Positions 42,767-51,743 of a DNA stretch of 64,000 bases are shown here, in pieces. The stretch is taken from assembly GCA_015059805.1 (NCBI GenBank), contig SUZO01000004.1, forward strand, positions 47,922 to 111,921, read 5' to 3'. Numbering within the stretch: the stretch's first letter is position 1; each line of letters opens with the position of its first letter. This DNA comes from Rikenellaceae bacterium. Its GTDB lineage: Bacteria > Bacteroidota > Bacteroidia > Bacteroidales > Rikenellaceae. A model generated the notes under the pieces. The model had not been told where the DNA came from. It saw only the letters and a program-made list of their open reading frames with translations, and did no database searches. The translations under genes were made by a program, and so were the position numbers.

Positions 42767-43366
42767 TTTGGATATCATGTAGCCTATACTAACGCCCGCC
42801 TTAATGGGCATAATCTCTGACGAGCCGTTAAAGGGATCGGGGTATTTATAGTTCTCGTGTCCGTATGGATTCATATTTATCTCTCCATTAGCCTTATAGC
42901 CATTATACCATGAGCGGACAAAATCAACAGCGGCATATATATCTACAACCCACCGCTCTGCGAAGTGGTGCTGATAGCCCGCGCCAAATCCTACCATAAG
43001 ACCAAAACCCTTGCTATAGCTACTCTTTAGTGAGATAAGCCCTCCCTTAAATAGTTGGGGCTTGTTAATATCAAAGCCCATCATGCCACCATTGGCGCTT
43101 AAGTACCAACCCTTTGTAGCCTCGCGGAAGTAGTAGCGGTACTCCCCCTGGAAAATACCGAAGTGGGTATGCTTGCCGCCGATGCTCCTCCAAGGCGAAT
43201 ATGTTGCATCCACAACAAGTGAGCTATGTGGCGATATTGCCCCCTCAACCTGCGGATTGACAACACCAACAACGGCATAGAGCGCATTGATTTTTGTGTA
43301 AATCTGTGCCCGAAGCGGTGTTGCTACAGCAAGCGTAAGGATAAGTATGGCTACTAATCGTCTCAT
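42758..43366 (-). CDS. DUF3575-family outer-membrane beta-barrel protein
   Basis: 202 residues, signal peptide ending PLRA. Beta-barrel pattern with INALYAVVGVVNPQVEG, VDATYSPW, GEYRYYF, GWYLSANGGMMGFD and GFGAGYQHHF, matching the DUF3575 proteins of Bacteroidales. Role unknown; outer-membrane location is inferred. Its stop is inside the terminator hairpin; the thioesterase gene lies 3 bases upstream. Confidence 0.82.
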   Translation of the reverse strand: MRRLVAILILTLAVATPLRAQIYTKINALYAVVGVVNPQVEGAISPHSSLVVDATYSPWRSIGGKHTHFGIFQGEYRYYFREATKGWYLSANGGMMGFDINKPQLFKGGLISLKSSYSKGFGLMVGFGAGYQHHFAERWVVDIYAAVDFVRSWYNGYKANGEINMNPYGHENYKYPDPFNGSSEIMPIKAGVSIGYMISKRK

Positions 43367-43369
43367 AAT

Positions 43370-43849
43370 CTACTCTTCGCCCTCTACAAGGCAAGCTGTA
43401 AGACCCATCTCGGCTGCCGCCTTCTCCTTTGAGAAGAGGAAGTAGAGGCAGCTACACTCGGTGCAAAGTTCGCCGTCGCTATTGTATATCTCACCCGCAA
43501 TAGTTACAAGATTTCGGCGCACCTCGGCTGTTCTCGCCTTGAGCGTCAGCTTGCCGCCATTTGTGTGTACAGGCTTGCGATATCTAATCTCCATCTTTGA
43601 GGTCACCGCACCCGTCTGGAACTTGCGGAACACCACCCAGCCACATAGTTCATCAAGCAGAGCTGCCTGAACACCTCCGTGCAGGGTATTTATCCAACTC
43701 TGGTGCTCACCATCTGGCTCCCAAAAGCTCACAATATCATCGCCATCCTCGTAAAACTCCATCCTCAGACCATGCTGGTGATTAGGGTCGCAACCAAAGC
43801 AGTGGTAGCCCTCCATACCCAACCAGGGATTTATGATTTTCTTCATCAT
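43370..43849 (-). CDS. PaaI-like hotdog-fold thioesterase
   Basis: 159 residues. Hotdog signature NTLHGGVQAALLDELCGW with the catalytic-type region, and KMEIRYRKPV. N-terminal C-x2-C (CFGCDP) as seen in many Bacteroidales PaaI-like proteins. Hydrolyses acyl-CoA-type thioesters; substrate unknown. Starts ATG 43849 or the adjacent ATG 43846. Three bases from the DUF3575 gene. Confidence 0.88.
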   Translation of the reverse strand: MMKKIINPWLGMEGYHCFGCDPNHQHGLRMEFYEDGDDIVSFWEPDGEHQSWINTLHGGVQAALLDELCGWVVFRKFQTGAVTSKMEIRYRKPVHTNGGKLTLKARTAEVRRNLVTIAGEIYNSDGELCTECSCLYFLFSKEKAAAEMGLTACLVEGEE

Positions 43850-43867
43850 AGCGCTATTTTCTATACT

Positions 43868-44308
43868 CTATTTTGCCACCTCTGACGGCAGAGCCTTAAA
43901 CAGAGCCTTGATTACCCCCTGCTGGAGCAGAATGAGCTGGTCGCCATCAATGTCGTAGTGGGTAACACCGCCCAGAACTGTTGTAAACTGGCTCTCAAGT
44001 TCGCCATTCTCTGGGCAGAGCATCATTGTAGTGCCTACCTGACCGAAGTTTATGGCGTAGTTCTCTGCTACAGTATACTGACCCAGCAGACGGTTGCAAG
44101 CGCCGATACCTGCAACAGAGCCATCCTCGCCAAGGGTGATGTTAAAGCTGTTTATTGGCAGCTCAACGTCTTTACCCTCAAGTTGTACAAGGTGCCACTC
44201 AGTTCCTTTCAGCGGCTTAGCGTTCTTCTGTCGCTGACGGCATGCCGAGCAGCAACCTACAAGAATTGTCGCGCAAAGAAGCGCAAGGATGATTGATTTA
44301 AGTCTCAT
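43868..44308 (-). CDS. META domain (HslJ-like) lipoprotein
   Basis: 146 residues; lipobox Cys19 (LVGC), then CSAC. The META domain (about 35-140) has GTEWHLVQLEG, GIGACNRLLGQYTV and a TMMLCPENG segment. HslJ-like proteins are periplasmic or outer-membrane; function is poorly known (stress/novobiocin resistance in E. coli). Eight bases after the sulfatase gene. Confidence 0.88.
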   Translation of the reverse strand: MRLKSIILALLCATILVGCCSACRQRQKNAKPLKGTEWHLVQLEGKDVELPINSFNITLGEDGSVAGIGACNRLLGQYTVAENYAINFGQVGTTMMLCPENGELESQFTTVLGGVTHYDIDGDQLILLQQGVIKALFKALPSEVAK

Positions 44309-44315
44309 AATTCTA

Positions 44316-45959
44316 TTATTTTACAAGTTTATTTGGCATTGGTATTCTCTCACCGGTTGAGCGGAAGGTTGGCAGAAGGGCGTCGTAGCCCTCAAGTTTA
44401 GCGGTTAGGGCATCTGCCATCTGTCGGAGCTTGTCGGGGTTGCTTGCCGAGAGGTCATTGCGCTCGGTAATGTCCTCACCTATGTTGTATAGCTCAAGGG
44501 TCTGCTGGCGGTGGCGGTAGACAATCTTCCAGTCGCCCTTGCGAAGGCTACTCATATAGTCAATGTCGTGCAGCTGGTATGGTTTCCACTGGTGTGGGAA
44601 GTGTGCAAGCACCTCGCGCTCAGGGTCAATGCCCGAAACGGACTGAGGTACAACAAAGTCGTTTGCCTGCTTTTGATTTGTTATCTCGCCCGACTCCATA
44701 GCCTTTTTAGCCATCTGCGAGCCGTCAGTAAGTAGGCGCACAATGCTCTTGCCGTCTATCTCCTGCACAGTCTTATACTCCTCTATGCCCGCCATCTCAA
44801 GGATTGTAGGGTAGATATCCTCCGCCACAACTGGTGTATTCAGGCGTGTGCCAGCAGCAACCTTACCCTTCCAGTAGACAACCATAGGCACGCGGATACC
44901 AGCCTCGTAGCACGAAGCCTTACCCTCGCGCAGTGGCGAGTTCTGGGTATGGCGAACTCCACCCTTAGAGAGGTTTTCGGAGTTGCCGCCATTGTCGGAC
45001 ATAAAGACGATAATGGTATTGTCCAGCACATCGCGCTGCTTAAGATATGCAATCAAATCACCTAAACTCTTATCCATACCCTCACACATAGATGCAAAGC
45101 GAGCCTGTCCCTCGTCCATACCTCGCTCAACATATTTCTGGAAGAAACGCATATCGCGGTGTATAGGCGTATGGACAGCGTGGTGGCAGAAGTTGAGGTA
45201 GAACGGTATGCCATTGTCTATCGGATAGTCAAGGGTCTTAAGTGCCTCAAGGGTCAGCGCCTCGGTAAGGTGGGTCTTTGTGCCGTAGTATTCAGCCATA
45301 TTCTGAACAGAGAAGAAGTTCCACTTCTCCGCCGTATTACCATAGTTCTCCTCGCCATAGTAGCTACGAGGCTTGCCGGCAACCTGACCCGCCACATTGA
45401 CGCAGAAGCCCATATTGTATGGATTTGCCGCAGGAGTGCCATTTGGCGCCCAGTGACCCTTGCCCACATGGATTGTATAGTAGCCGTTGTCCTTGAGAAT
45501 CTGCGGATATGGGGTAATATGCACCGCGCGGTCAAGCGGCTCGGCAGATGGGGTTACACCGTTGATATTCCAGTCAGTGCGCTCTACAGTATCATCAAGA
45601 GCCTCACTCGGAGTGTCTGTAGCATCGGGATTCCAATCCTTTGTTACAGATGTGTAGTTCGTAATTCTGGTATGTGCAGCATTCATACCCGACATAATAG
45701 ATGTGCGGGTAGGGGTAGAGACTGGACATACGTATGCCGAGGTCATCGTTGCGCCCGCCTCTGCAAGGGCTGCAATATTTGGCGTGTCGTGGCGCAGGTT
45801 ATAGGGGTATACCTCCTCGCCAAAGGCTACAGATGTATCAAGCCATCCGAGGTCGTCAATCAGAAAGAGGACAATGTTCGGCTTTTGCTCCTCTGTAGCG
45901 CAGCTTGCAAGTGGCGCAGCAAGTGCCACAGCCGAGAGGGTTTTCAGTGAGATTTTCAT
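44316..45959 (-). CDS. Sulfatase, Ser-type S1 family, lipoprotein
   Basis: 547 residues, lipobox Cys20 (PLASC). Metal-binding LFLIDDLGW, formylglycine motif S-T-P-T-R-T-S-I-M-SG (Ser at the FGly position), VGKGHWAP and FMSDNGG. The Ser-type needs an anaerobic sulfatase-maturing enzyme (anSME), not seen in the window. Likely removes sulfate from host or algal glycans, by inference from family. Exported to the periplasm or surface. Confidence 0.9.
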   Translation of the reverse strand: MKISLKTLSAVALAAPLASCATEEQKPNIVLFLIDDLGWLDTSVAFGEEVYPYNLRHDTPNIAALAEAGATMTSAYVCPVSTPTRTSIMSGMNAAHTRITNYTSVTKDWNPDATDTPSEALDDTVERTDWNINGVTPSAEPLDRAVHITPYPQILKDNGYYTIHVGKGHWAPNGTPAANPYNMGFCVNVAGQVAGKPRSYYGEENYGNTAEKWNFFSVQNMAEYYGTKTHLTEALTLEALKTLDYPIDNGIPFYLNFCHHAVHTPIHRDMRFFQKYVERGMDEGQARFASMCEGMDKSLGDLIAYLKQRDVLDNTIIVFMSDNGGNSENLSKGGVRHTQNSPLREGKASCYEAGIRVPMVVYWKGKVAAGTRLNTPVVAEDIYPTILEMAGIEEYKTVQEIDGKSIVRLLTDGSQMAKKAMESGEITNQKQANDFVVPQSVSGIDPEREVLAHFPHQWKPYQLHDIDYMSSLRKGDWKIVYRHRQQTLELYNIGEDITERNDLSASNPDKLRQMADALTAKLEGYDALLPTFRSTGERIPMPNKLVK

Positions 45960-45975
45960 TACTTAGTAGTTTGAT

Positions 45976-46581
45976 TTATCGGTTTTTATCTACCTCACGG
46001 CGGTTTATAAGTGCCTGAGTGATAGTATGTTCGTCTACATACTCAAGTTCATCGCCAAAGCCAATGCCGCGGGCGATAGTAGTTATCTTCAGACGCTCAA
46101 AGCGCTTGAGGCAGTTCATAAGGTAGAAGAGCGTGGTCTCCCCCTCCACAGATGCCGAGATGGCGATAATAACCTCCTTAACCTCGCCCATAGCGATACG
46201 GTCAAGAAGCAGGTCAATTCTCAAATCTGACGGTGCAACACCCTGCATTGGCGAGATAACGCCACCAAGGACATTGTACACACCGCGATACTGGTGGGTC
46301 TTTTCTATAGAGAGAAGGTCTGCGACCTGCTCAACAACACACAGCGTTGTTCTGTCGCGTTTTGGGTCGGCACAAATCTCGCAAATCTCACTATCAGAGA
46401 GGTTTCCGCACTTAGCACAGTGGCAGATGTTGTTCCTAAAATCGGCAATGCTCTCGGTCATCGCCGCCACATCCTCACGCTCCATCTTCAGTATATGCAT
46501 AGCAAGGCGCAGAGCCGTTCTACGACCCACGCCTGGCAAGCGGTTAAGCTCGCTGACGATATTTTCTAATAGCTGTGACAT
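45976..46581 (-). CDS. recR: Recombination mediator RecR
   Basis: 201 residues; with RecO and RecF loads RecA at gaps. HhH region (LNRLPGVGRRTALRLA), zinc finger C-x2-C...C-x2-C (CHCAKCGNLSDSEICEIC), Toprim domain with VVEQVADLLSIE. Start ATG 46581 overlaps the batE stop (TAATG), so it is translationally coupled to batE. Confidence 0.95.
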   Translation of the reverse strand: MSQLLENIVSELNRLPGVGRRTALRLAMHILKMEREDVAAMTESIADFRNNICHCAKCGNLSDSEICEICADPKRDRTTLCVVEQVADLLSIEKTHQYRGVYNVLGGVISPMQGVAPSDLRIDLLLDRIAMGEVKEVIIAISASVEGETTLFYLMNCLKRFERLKITTIARGIGFGDELEYVDEHTITQALINRREVDKNR

Positions 46582-47384
46582 TATATCCTTTCCAAATGAG
46601 ACATCTCTGTCCACCCCTTCTTGCCGTCAGCAATGGTAATCTCGCTCCAGCCCTCAACCTCAGACGAGATAGTAACCTTTGTACCCTCGTGCAAAACAAA
46701 GAGGTCAGTAGCATCACTATCAGGAGAGCTCTTGACAGATATTGCACTGCTCATAACAACAGCCTGCTTGCGATTGAGAATATCGTTGCGTGATGAGATT
46801 GCAAATGCAGTTGTTGCGACAAAAAGCAGTGCCGAGATAATTGTTCCATAAAAGCCGAGTTTACGAATTGGCAGTCGCGTACCAAGCAAAAATAGCAGTA
46901 GCAGCGCGAGCAATAAACCCATGAATACCAGCGAGATAACGCTCCACGCATTACAACTCATAACACTACGAAAAGATTGCATCCATCGCTTGAGGAAGAA
47001 CTGAGGCACAACGGCAATCTTATCCTTTGTTTGCGCCTCGGCTATCTCAAGGTTATACCTCGCATCATCCATAGACGGAGAGACCACAAGGGCGCGGTTA
47101 TAGTAGAGGATTGCCTTGCCAATATTTCCACTCTTAAAGTAGGCGTTGCCCATATTGTAGTATAGGCGCGCTGAATAGTAGCCACGGTTTTCAATAGCTG
47201 AATATCCCTGCAACGCTAAGGCAAAATCGCCATCTATATATGCCTGATTTGCCCCTGTCCAAAGGGCGTTATTGTCAAGATTTACCTCTTCGGTTACCAC
47301 GTTGGCTATCGCTGTAGTATCACTCTGCGCCGTAGCCGAAGCGAAGAGCATTGTTGCCGCTATTATTGAAAGTATATATCTCAT
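46581..47384 (-). CDS. batE: BatE-like TPR/SH3 protein
   Basis: 267 residues: signal peptide, TPR region (about 40-110: AYIDGDFALALQGYSAIENRG, YYNMGNAYFKSGN), two membrane segments (about 145-195), C-terminal SH3b-like domain (about 205-265: SVKSSPDSDATDLFVLHEGTKV, EGWSEITIADGKKGW). Typical of the Bacteroides aerotolerance (bat) system, role envelope or oxidative stress tolerance. Four bases after batD. Confidence 0.87.
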   Translation of the reverse strand: MRYILSIIAATMLFASATAQSDTTAIANVVTEEVNLDNNALWTGANQAYIDGDFALALQGYSAIENRGYYSARLYYNMGNAYFKSGNIGKAILYYNRALVVSPSMDDARYNLEIAEAQTKDKIAVVPQFFLKRWMQSFRSVMSCNAWSVISLVFMGLLLALLLLFLLGTRLPIRKLGFYGTIISALLFVATTAFAISSRNDILNRKQAVVMSSAISVKSSPDSDATDLFVLHEGTKVTISSEVEGWSEITIADGKKGWTEMSHLERI

Positions 47385-47388
47385 AGCC

Positions 47389-49224
47389 CTACTTTTTTAC
47401 TATTGATTCAATTTTAGAGACAATCTCAATGCCCCTACCATATATCTCTGTCATCGTTGCCGACTCAATAGGTGAATATTGAGCCTCCTCACACTGCGAA
47501 ATTATCGCCGTAATAGCCTTAGCCTGCTCGGTAGCTCCTCGGCGAGTAAGCTCCTCGCGGATACTCTCCTTTGTAAGATCTGCAACTGGGATGTTAAACC
47601 TGTCGGAGATATATCCCCACAGCGCACGAAGCATCTCCTCATAGAAGGCGTGGCGATTCTGCTCACGCATATATCGCTCAGCAATGCGGAAACGCTGCAC
47701 AGCGACCTTGTTTGCCCTGCGACCCTTGACAAGGACAGAGTTATGGCTGTCACGAATACGCTTACCGATAACAAAGTAGAGCAACACTGCAAGCAACACC
47801 ATAGCCACCACAATAACAAAATAGAGCGGTGAGAATACTAACGGCGCCGCTACTGTATGCAGATTTGGGCGTGTGAGCTTGATAAAACGGATATCACTGC
47901 CGAGAAGGCGCACATCCTGCTTGCCAACTATCGTAGTTACAGTAGGTGAAGAGGCGACGCTATTCTTATCTGGTGCTACAGATATTGCAAAGCTCTCGGA
48001 GCTAAGGGTTACATACTTACCACTCTCAGGGCTGAAGTACGTAAACTCTATAGGGGCAATAGTATAATCGCCCTCTGCACGAGCAATAAATGGGTACTCA
48101 AAACGGCGGAAACCAGTACTTCCCGCAGCTGTTGTACGTATCTGCTCAGTAGCCTTGACATCATAAAGTTCAAAGGTGGCTGGTAAGGTAATCTTTGGCT
48201 CTTGAACAAAGCCTATATTTCCCGTTCCAGAGATTCGCAGGTCAATATTTGCCGCCGAATTTGCAGCAACCTCTGCCGTTGAGAGGTGTGCCTCCATGGT
48301 GTACTTACCCACAGCACCTGTGAATGATGCTGGCGCGCCCGCTGGGAATGGTTTAACCTCAATCGTTACTGCTGGAGAAGAGATTTCACGACGCAAATTG
48401 TAGATGTCATGCGTATTGTCAAAGAATGAGTTACGAGGACGATTATTTCTGACAAACATCTGCGCCACAATGGTGATTTTCGCACTCTCAATGGTCAGCT
48501 TACCACTCTGTTGTGGATAGAGGATATACTCGCCAAGGTTGTAGGCATCGTAGACCTTTCCATTCAGTGTCTCACGGAATGGACCCTGCTCAGCCTCAAG
48601 TTGCTGACTCCAGAAACCGTCAAAACTTGGAAGCTTTGCCCCCTCAGAACCTATAACGTTCACACGACTGTAGAGCTTGAGCGTCGCACGCACAGGCTCA
48701 CCCTTGTAGACCTTTGAACGAGAGACAGATAGGCGAAGCATCAAATCGTCCTTGCTCAACTGTCCCGCTGCACGCTGCTCAAGCGACTGCTCTTGTGACT
48801 GATGGCTATCTTGAGCCGCACCACCATCCTGCTCACCACCCTGACGCACCTCAATCGGAGTCTTTTGTGTTGAGTAATTCTTGCCATCTACGCCGATTGT
48901 CGCCACGCCAATAACCCGCTGACCTGCACTCTCTGCCTGCAGGACATAGCTGATAGTGTAGTTATAACTCTTTGTCATTGAGCCGTTTATAATCTGCACA
49001 GAGGAGCCGTGCGACACAGACGGACCAGCAAGGACATTAAAACCCTCAAACGAAGGGGCTACAAACGACTTATCATCCGGTTTGGCATTAAGCGCAAACT
49101 CGACCCTAAAAGCCTCGGCAGCACCAACAATCATCGGAGCATTTGTCTGAAATACGACCTGCTCCGCAAGGGCTGTAAAAAACAGCGTAAGCGCTACAAA
49201 AAGTGCAAAAAATCTTCTTCCCAT
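47389..49224 (-). CDS. batD: BatD-like oxygen-tolerance protein
   Basis: 611 residues from ATG 49224 (MGRRFFALFV). Signal peptide, then beta domains with VAPSFEGFNVLAGPSVS-type repeats (TISYVLQAESAG, VYKGEPV, LPSFDGFWSQQLE), one transmembrane segment near 470, and a C-terminal cytoplasmic region. The longer frame from 49281 is discarded because the signal peptide begins at 49224. The upstream batA, batB and batC genes are not adjacent. Operon batD-batE-recR. Confidence 0.87.
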   Translation of the reverse strand: MGRRFFALFVALTLFFTALAEQVVFQTNAPMIVGAAEAFRVEFALNAKPDDKSFVAPSFEGFNVLAGPSVSHGSSVQIINGSMTKSYNYTISYVLQAESAGQRVIGVATIGVDGKNYSTQKTPIEVRQGGEQDGGAAQDSHQSQEQSLEQRAAGQLSKDDLMLRLSVSRSKVYKGEPVRATLKLYSRVNVIGSEGAKLPSFDGFWSQQLEAEQGPFRETLNGKVYDAYNLGEYILYPQQSGKLTIESAKITIVAQMFVRNNRPRNSFFDNTHDIYNLRREISSPAVTIEVKPFPAGAPASFTGAVGKYTMEAHLSTAEVAANSAANIDLRISGTGNIGFVQEPKITLPATFELYDVKATEQIRTTAAGSTGFRRFEYPFIARAEGDYTIAPIEFTYFSPESGKYVTLSSESFAISVAPDKNSVASSPTVTTIVGKQDVRLLGSDIRFIKLTRPNLHTVAAPLVFSPLYFVIVVAMVLLAVLLYFVIGKRIRDSHNSVLVKGRRANKVAVQRFRIAERYMREQNRHAFYEEMLRALWGYISDRFNIPVADLTKESIREELTRRGATEQAKAITAIISQCEEAQYSPIESATMTEIYGRGIEIVSKIESIVKK

Positions 49225-49263
49225 ATAAGAGAAACGAAAAAAATGAGGTTTTATTGTAACTTT

Positions 49264-49295
49264 ACTAACCCTCTCCGTCACCAGAAAGGGTTAGT
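49264..49295 (-). terminator. Hairpin in the batD leader or fumarase 3' region
   Basis: ACTAACCCT (49264-49272) pairs with AGGGTTAGT (49287-49295), 9 bp plus a possible inner TC/GA extension. It follows the structured element and precedes batD. It may be a terminator of the fumarase transcript (AAAG follows, no U-tract) or a leader hairpin; undecided. Confidence 0.4.
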
Positions 49296-49333
49296 AGATG
49301 ATGCAAAAAAAATATCCGATTAAATTGCATTTT

Positions 49334-49432
49334 GGGCGTGGGATTTCAAGGCTTTCAATTTTAATCAGGCAGGGACATACTTGACGTATTTCCCTGTCTG
49401 AATTAAAATTGTATAACGTGGAAATCACCGCC
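49334..49432 (-). repeat. Dispersed structured element, copy A
   Basis: Located just after the fumarase stop. CAATTTTAATCAGGCAGGGA (49356-49375) pairs with TCCCTG-TCTGAATTAAAATTG (49391-49411), with an apex CATAC-TTGAC-GTAT and outer pairs GATTTC (49342-49347)/GAAATC (49421-49426). Shares TTTCAAGGCTT, CATACTT-[GA]-[AG]-CGTAT and TAACG with copy B (61654-61759); stems differ in sequence but not in pairing. Confidence 0.7.
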
Positions 49433-49442
49433 TAAAATCAAT

Positions 49443-51056
49443 TTAATGTGCGAAGTCTGCAAAGAAATCATTACCCTTATCATCTACGATGATGAATGCA
49501 GGGAAGTTTTCAACGTAAATCTTGCGGACAGCCTCCATGCCGAGCTCTGGGAAGTCTACGACCTCAACGCTCTTGATAGAGTTCTTTGCAAGGATAGCTG
49601 CAGGACCACCGATAGAGCCGAGATAGAAGCCTCCGTGAGCCTTACAAGCGTCAGTAACAGCCTTTGAACGGTTACCCTTTGCAACCATAACCATTGAGCC
49701 ACCGACGCTCTGGAACAGGTCTACGTATGGGTCCATACGACCAGCAGTTGTAGGACCAAATGAGCCTGAAGCCATACCTGCAGGGGTCTTTGCAGGACCT
49801 GCGTAGTATACTGGGTGGTTCTTGAAGTACTCTGGCATAGGCTTACCCTCGTCAAGCATCTGCTTAATGCGAGCGTGAGCAATATCACGAGCAACGATAA
49901 GTGTACCCTTAAGGTTGAGGCGAGTCTTGATAGGATACTGTGTAAGAATCTCGCGTACCTTATCCATACCCTCGTCAAGGTCAATATCTACTGCTGGAGA
50001 CATTGCTGGAGCCTGCTCAGGAAGGAAGCGAGCTGGATTCTTCTCAAGCTGCTCAATAAAGATACCCTCTGGGGTAATCTTAGCCTTGATATTACGGTCT
50101 GCAGAGCAGCTCACGCCGATAGCTACTGGACAAGAGGCTGCGTGGCGAGGTGCACGAATTACACGAACATCGTGTACAAGGTACTTACCGCCAAACTGTG
50201 CGCCGATACCCATCTCCTGACAAATCTTGAGAATCTTCTCCTCCCACTGTAGGTCACGGAAGCAACGACCGCCCTCGTTACCAGATGTTGGAAGCTCGTC
50301 AAGATAACCTGCAGATGCCTTCTTAACAGTTGCAAGACACATCTCAGCAGATGTTCCACCGATACATACCGCAAGGTGATATGGAGGACAAGCAGAGGTG
50401 CCAAGGTCCTTGATATGCTCCTTGAAGAACTTTACCAGTGACTCCTCATTGAGCAGAGCCTTAGTCTGCTGATAGAGGAAGGTCTTATTTGCTGAGCCAC
50501 CACCCTTAGTGATAAAGAGGAACTCATACTCCATACCTGGGTGACCACCGTAGATGTCAATCTGTGCAGGCAGGTTAGTGCCAGAGTTGTGCTCGTCGGT
50601 CATTGTGATAGGCACAACCTGTGAGTAGCGGAGGTTGCGCTCTGCGTATGTCTGGTAAGCACCGCGAGAGATGTACTCAGCATCCTCAACGCCAGTGTAT
50701 ACATCCTCACCCTTGTGAGCCACGCAGATAGCAGTACCAGTATCCTGACAAGTTGGAAGCTCGCCCTCGGCAGCAACAACAGAGTTCATAAGCATTGTAT
50801 ATGCCACAAACTTGTCGTTATCAGTTGCCTCGCTATCCTCAAGGATGTTGCGGAGCTTCTGCAGGTGTGAAGCGCGGAGGTAGAAAGATACATCTGTATA
50901 AGCCTCCTTAGCAAGCAGTTCCAGACCCTTAGGGTCTACCTTCAAAATCTGACGACCGTCGCACTCTACAACCTTTACATAGTCCTTAGTAAGCAGACGA
51001 TACTCGGTGTTGTCGCGCTCGATTGGGAGCGGCTCCTGATAAATGAATTCAGCCAT
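49443..51056 (-). CDS. Class I fumarate hydratase (single-chain, 4Fe-4S)
   Basis: 537 residues; reversible fumarate to malate hydration in the reductive branch of anaerobic succinate production. CQDTGTA carries an Fe-S cysteine; [16 protein letters not shown] and [10 protein letters not shown] add further Cys. N- and C-terminal domains fused (FumA/FumB type). Start ATG 51056 (MAEFIYQE); the ORF track-length extension is discarded because the promoter lies in it. The MntP gene is divergent. Confidence 0.93.
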   Translation of the reverse strand: MAEFIYQEPLPIERDNTEYRLLTKDYVKVVECDGRQILKVDPKGLELLAKEAYTDVSFYLRASHLQKLRNILEDSEATDNDKFVAYTMLMNSVVAAEGELPTCQDTGTAICVAHKGEDVYTGVEDAEYISRGAYQTYAERNLRYSQVVPITMTDEHNSGTNLPAQIDIYGGHPGMEYEFLFITKGGGSANKTFLYQQTKALLNEESLVKFFKEHIKDLGTSACPPYHLAVCIGGTSAEMCLATVKKASAGYLDELPTSGNEGGRCFRDLQWEEKILKICQEMGIGAQFGGKYLVHDVRVIRAPRHAASCPVAIGVSCSADRNIKAKITPEGIFIEQLEKNPARFLPEQAPAMSPAVDIDLDEGMDKVREILTQYPIKTRLNLKGTLIVARDIAHARIKQMLDEGKPMPEYFKNHPVYYAGPAKTPAGMASGSFGPTTAGRMDPYVDLFQSVGGSMVMVAKGNRSKAVTDACKAHGGFYLGSIGGPAAILAKNSIKSVEVVDFPELGMEAVRKIYVENFPAFIIVDDKGNDFFADFAH

Positions 51057-51096
51057 AATATTATTTTTTAATAGTGTTTCTGTGCTTATAATCACA

Positions 51097-51104
51097 CAAA
51101 GGTA
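51097..51104 (-). promoter_or_regulatory. -7 element of the fumarase gene
   Basis: TACCTTTG on the minus strand, 40 bases before the ATG; imperfect -33. Confidence 0.65.
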
Positions 51105-51158
51105 TAAAATTATGCTGAAAGATAAAAGGCGGAGGATAAAACTTTTCAATTTTTTTAT

Positions 51159-51166
51159 TACATTTG
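51159..51166 (+). promoter_or_regulatory. -7 element of mntP
   Basis: TACATTTG, 8 bases before the mntP ATG; implies a very short leader. No obvious -33 TTTG at 19-20 bases. Confidence 0.55.
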
Positions 51167-51174
51167 TGACTGTT

Positions 51175-51729
51175 ATGGGTATATTTGAGTTGATTTTCAT
51201 AGCCATTGGGCTATCTATGGATGCATTTGCGGTCGCTATTGGCAAGGGATTATCGGTAGATAAGGTACGAGCAGAGCATGCCGCAAGTGTCGCTGTGTGG
51301 TTTGGTGGTTTTCAAGCTCTTATGCCGATTGTGGGCTACTATTTGGGTGTCAGTTTTGCAGAGTTTGTAGAGAGCGTAGACCACTGGATTGCCTTTGCAG
51401 TGCTGGGGGTTATAGGCTTCAATATGATCCATGAATCGCTCTCAAAAGGTTGCGAAAAGAGTAGCTCCGACTTTAGTATAAAGCAGATGTTTTCACTTGC
51501 TGTGGCTACGAGCATTGACGCGCTGGCGGTAGGTATCTCATTCGCCTTTCTCAAGGAGCCGATTTTTGCCGCCGCAACAACTATAGGCATAATAACCGCT
51601 ACCCTCTCTGCTGTAGGGTTGTATATCGGGAATACCTTCGGTTGCAGATATAAATCTAAGGCTGAGTTTATGGGCGGGGCGGTACTGATTTTGATAGGTA
51701 TAAAGATAGTTATAGAACACACGTTATAA
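51175..51729 (+). CDS. mntP: Manganese efflux protein MntP
   Basis: 184 residues, six transmembrane segments in two repeats. N-terminal [17 protein letters not shown] and the mid-protein [17 protein letters not shown] repeat the conserved Asp-containing motif of the MntP/YebN family. Exports Mn2+. Start ATG 51175 (MGIFELIF) because the frame open to 51043 overlaps the divergent fumarase gene. A Mn riboswitch was not recognised upstream. 14 bases before the glutamine synthetase gene. Confidence 0.92.
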   Translation: MGIFELIFIAIGLSMDAFAVAIGKGLSVDKVRAEHAASVAVWFGGFQALMPIVGYYLGVSFAEFVESVDHWIAFAVLGVIGFNMIHESLSKGCEKSSSDFSIKQMFSLAVATSIDALAVGISFAFLKEPIFAAATTIGIITATLSAVGLYIGNTFGCRYKSKAEFMGGAVLILIGIKIVIEHTL

Positions 51730-51743
51730 AAAGCTATAATACT

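Noticed and set aside
45159..45950. 263-codon plus-strand ORF antisense to the sulfatase
   Set aside because: Cys/Arg/Val-rich shadow frame; the opposite frame has all sulfatase motifs.
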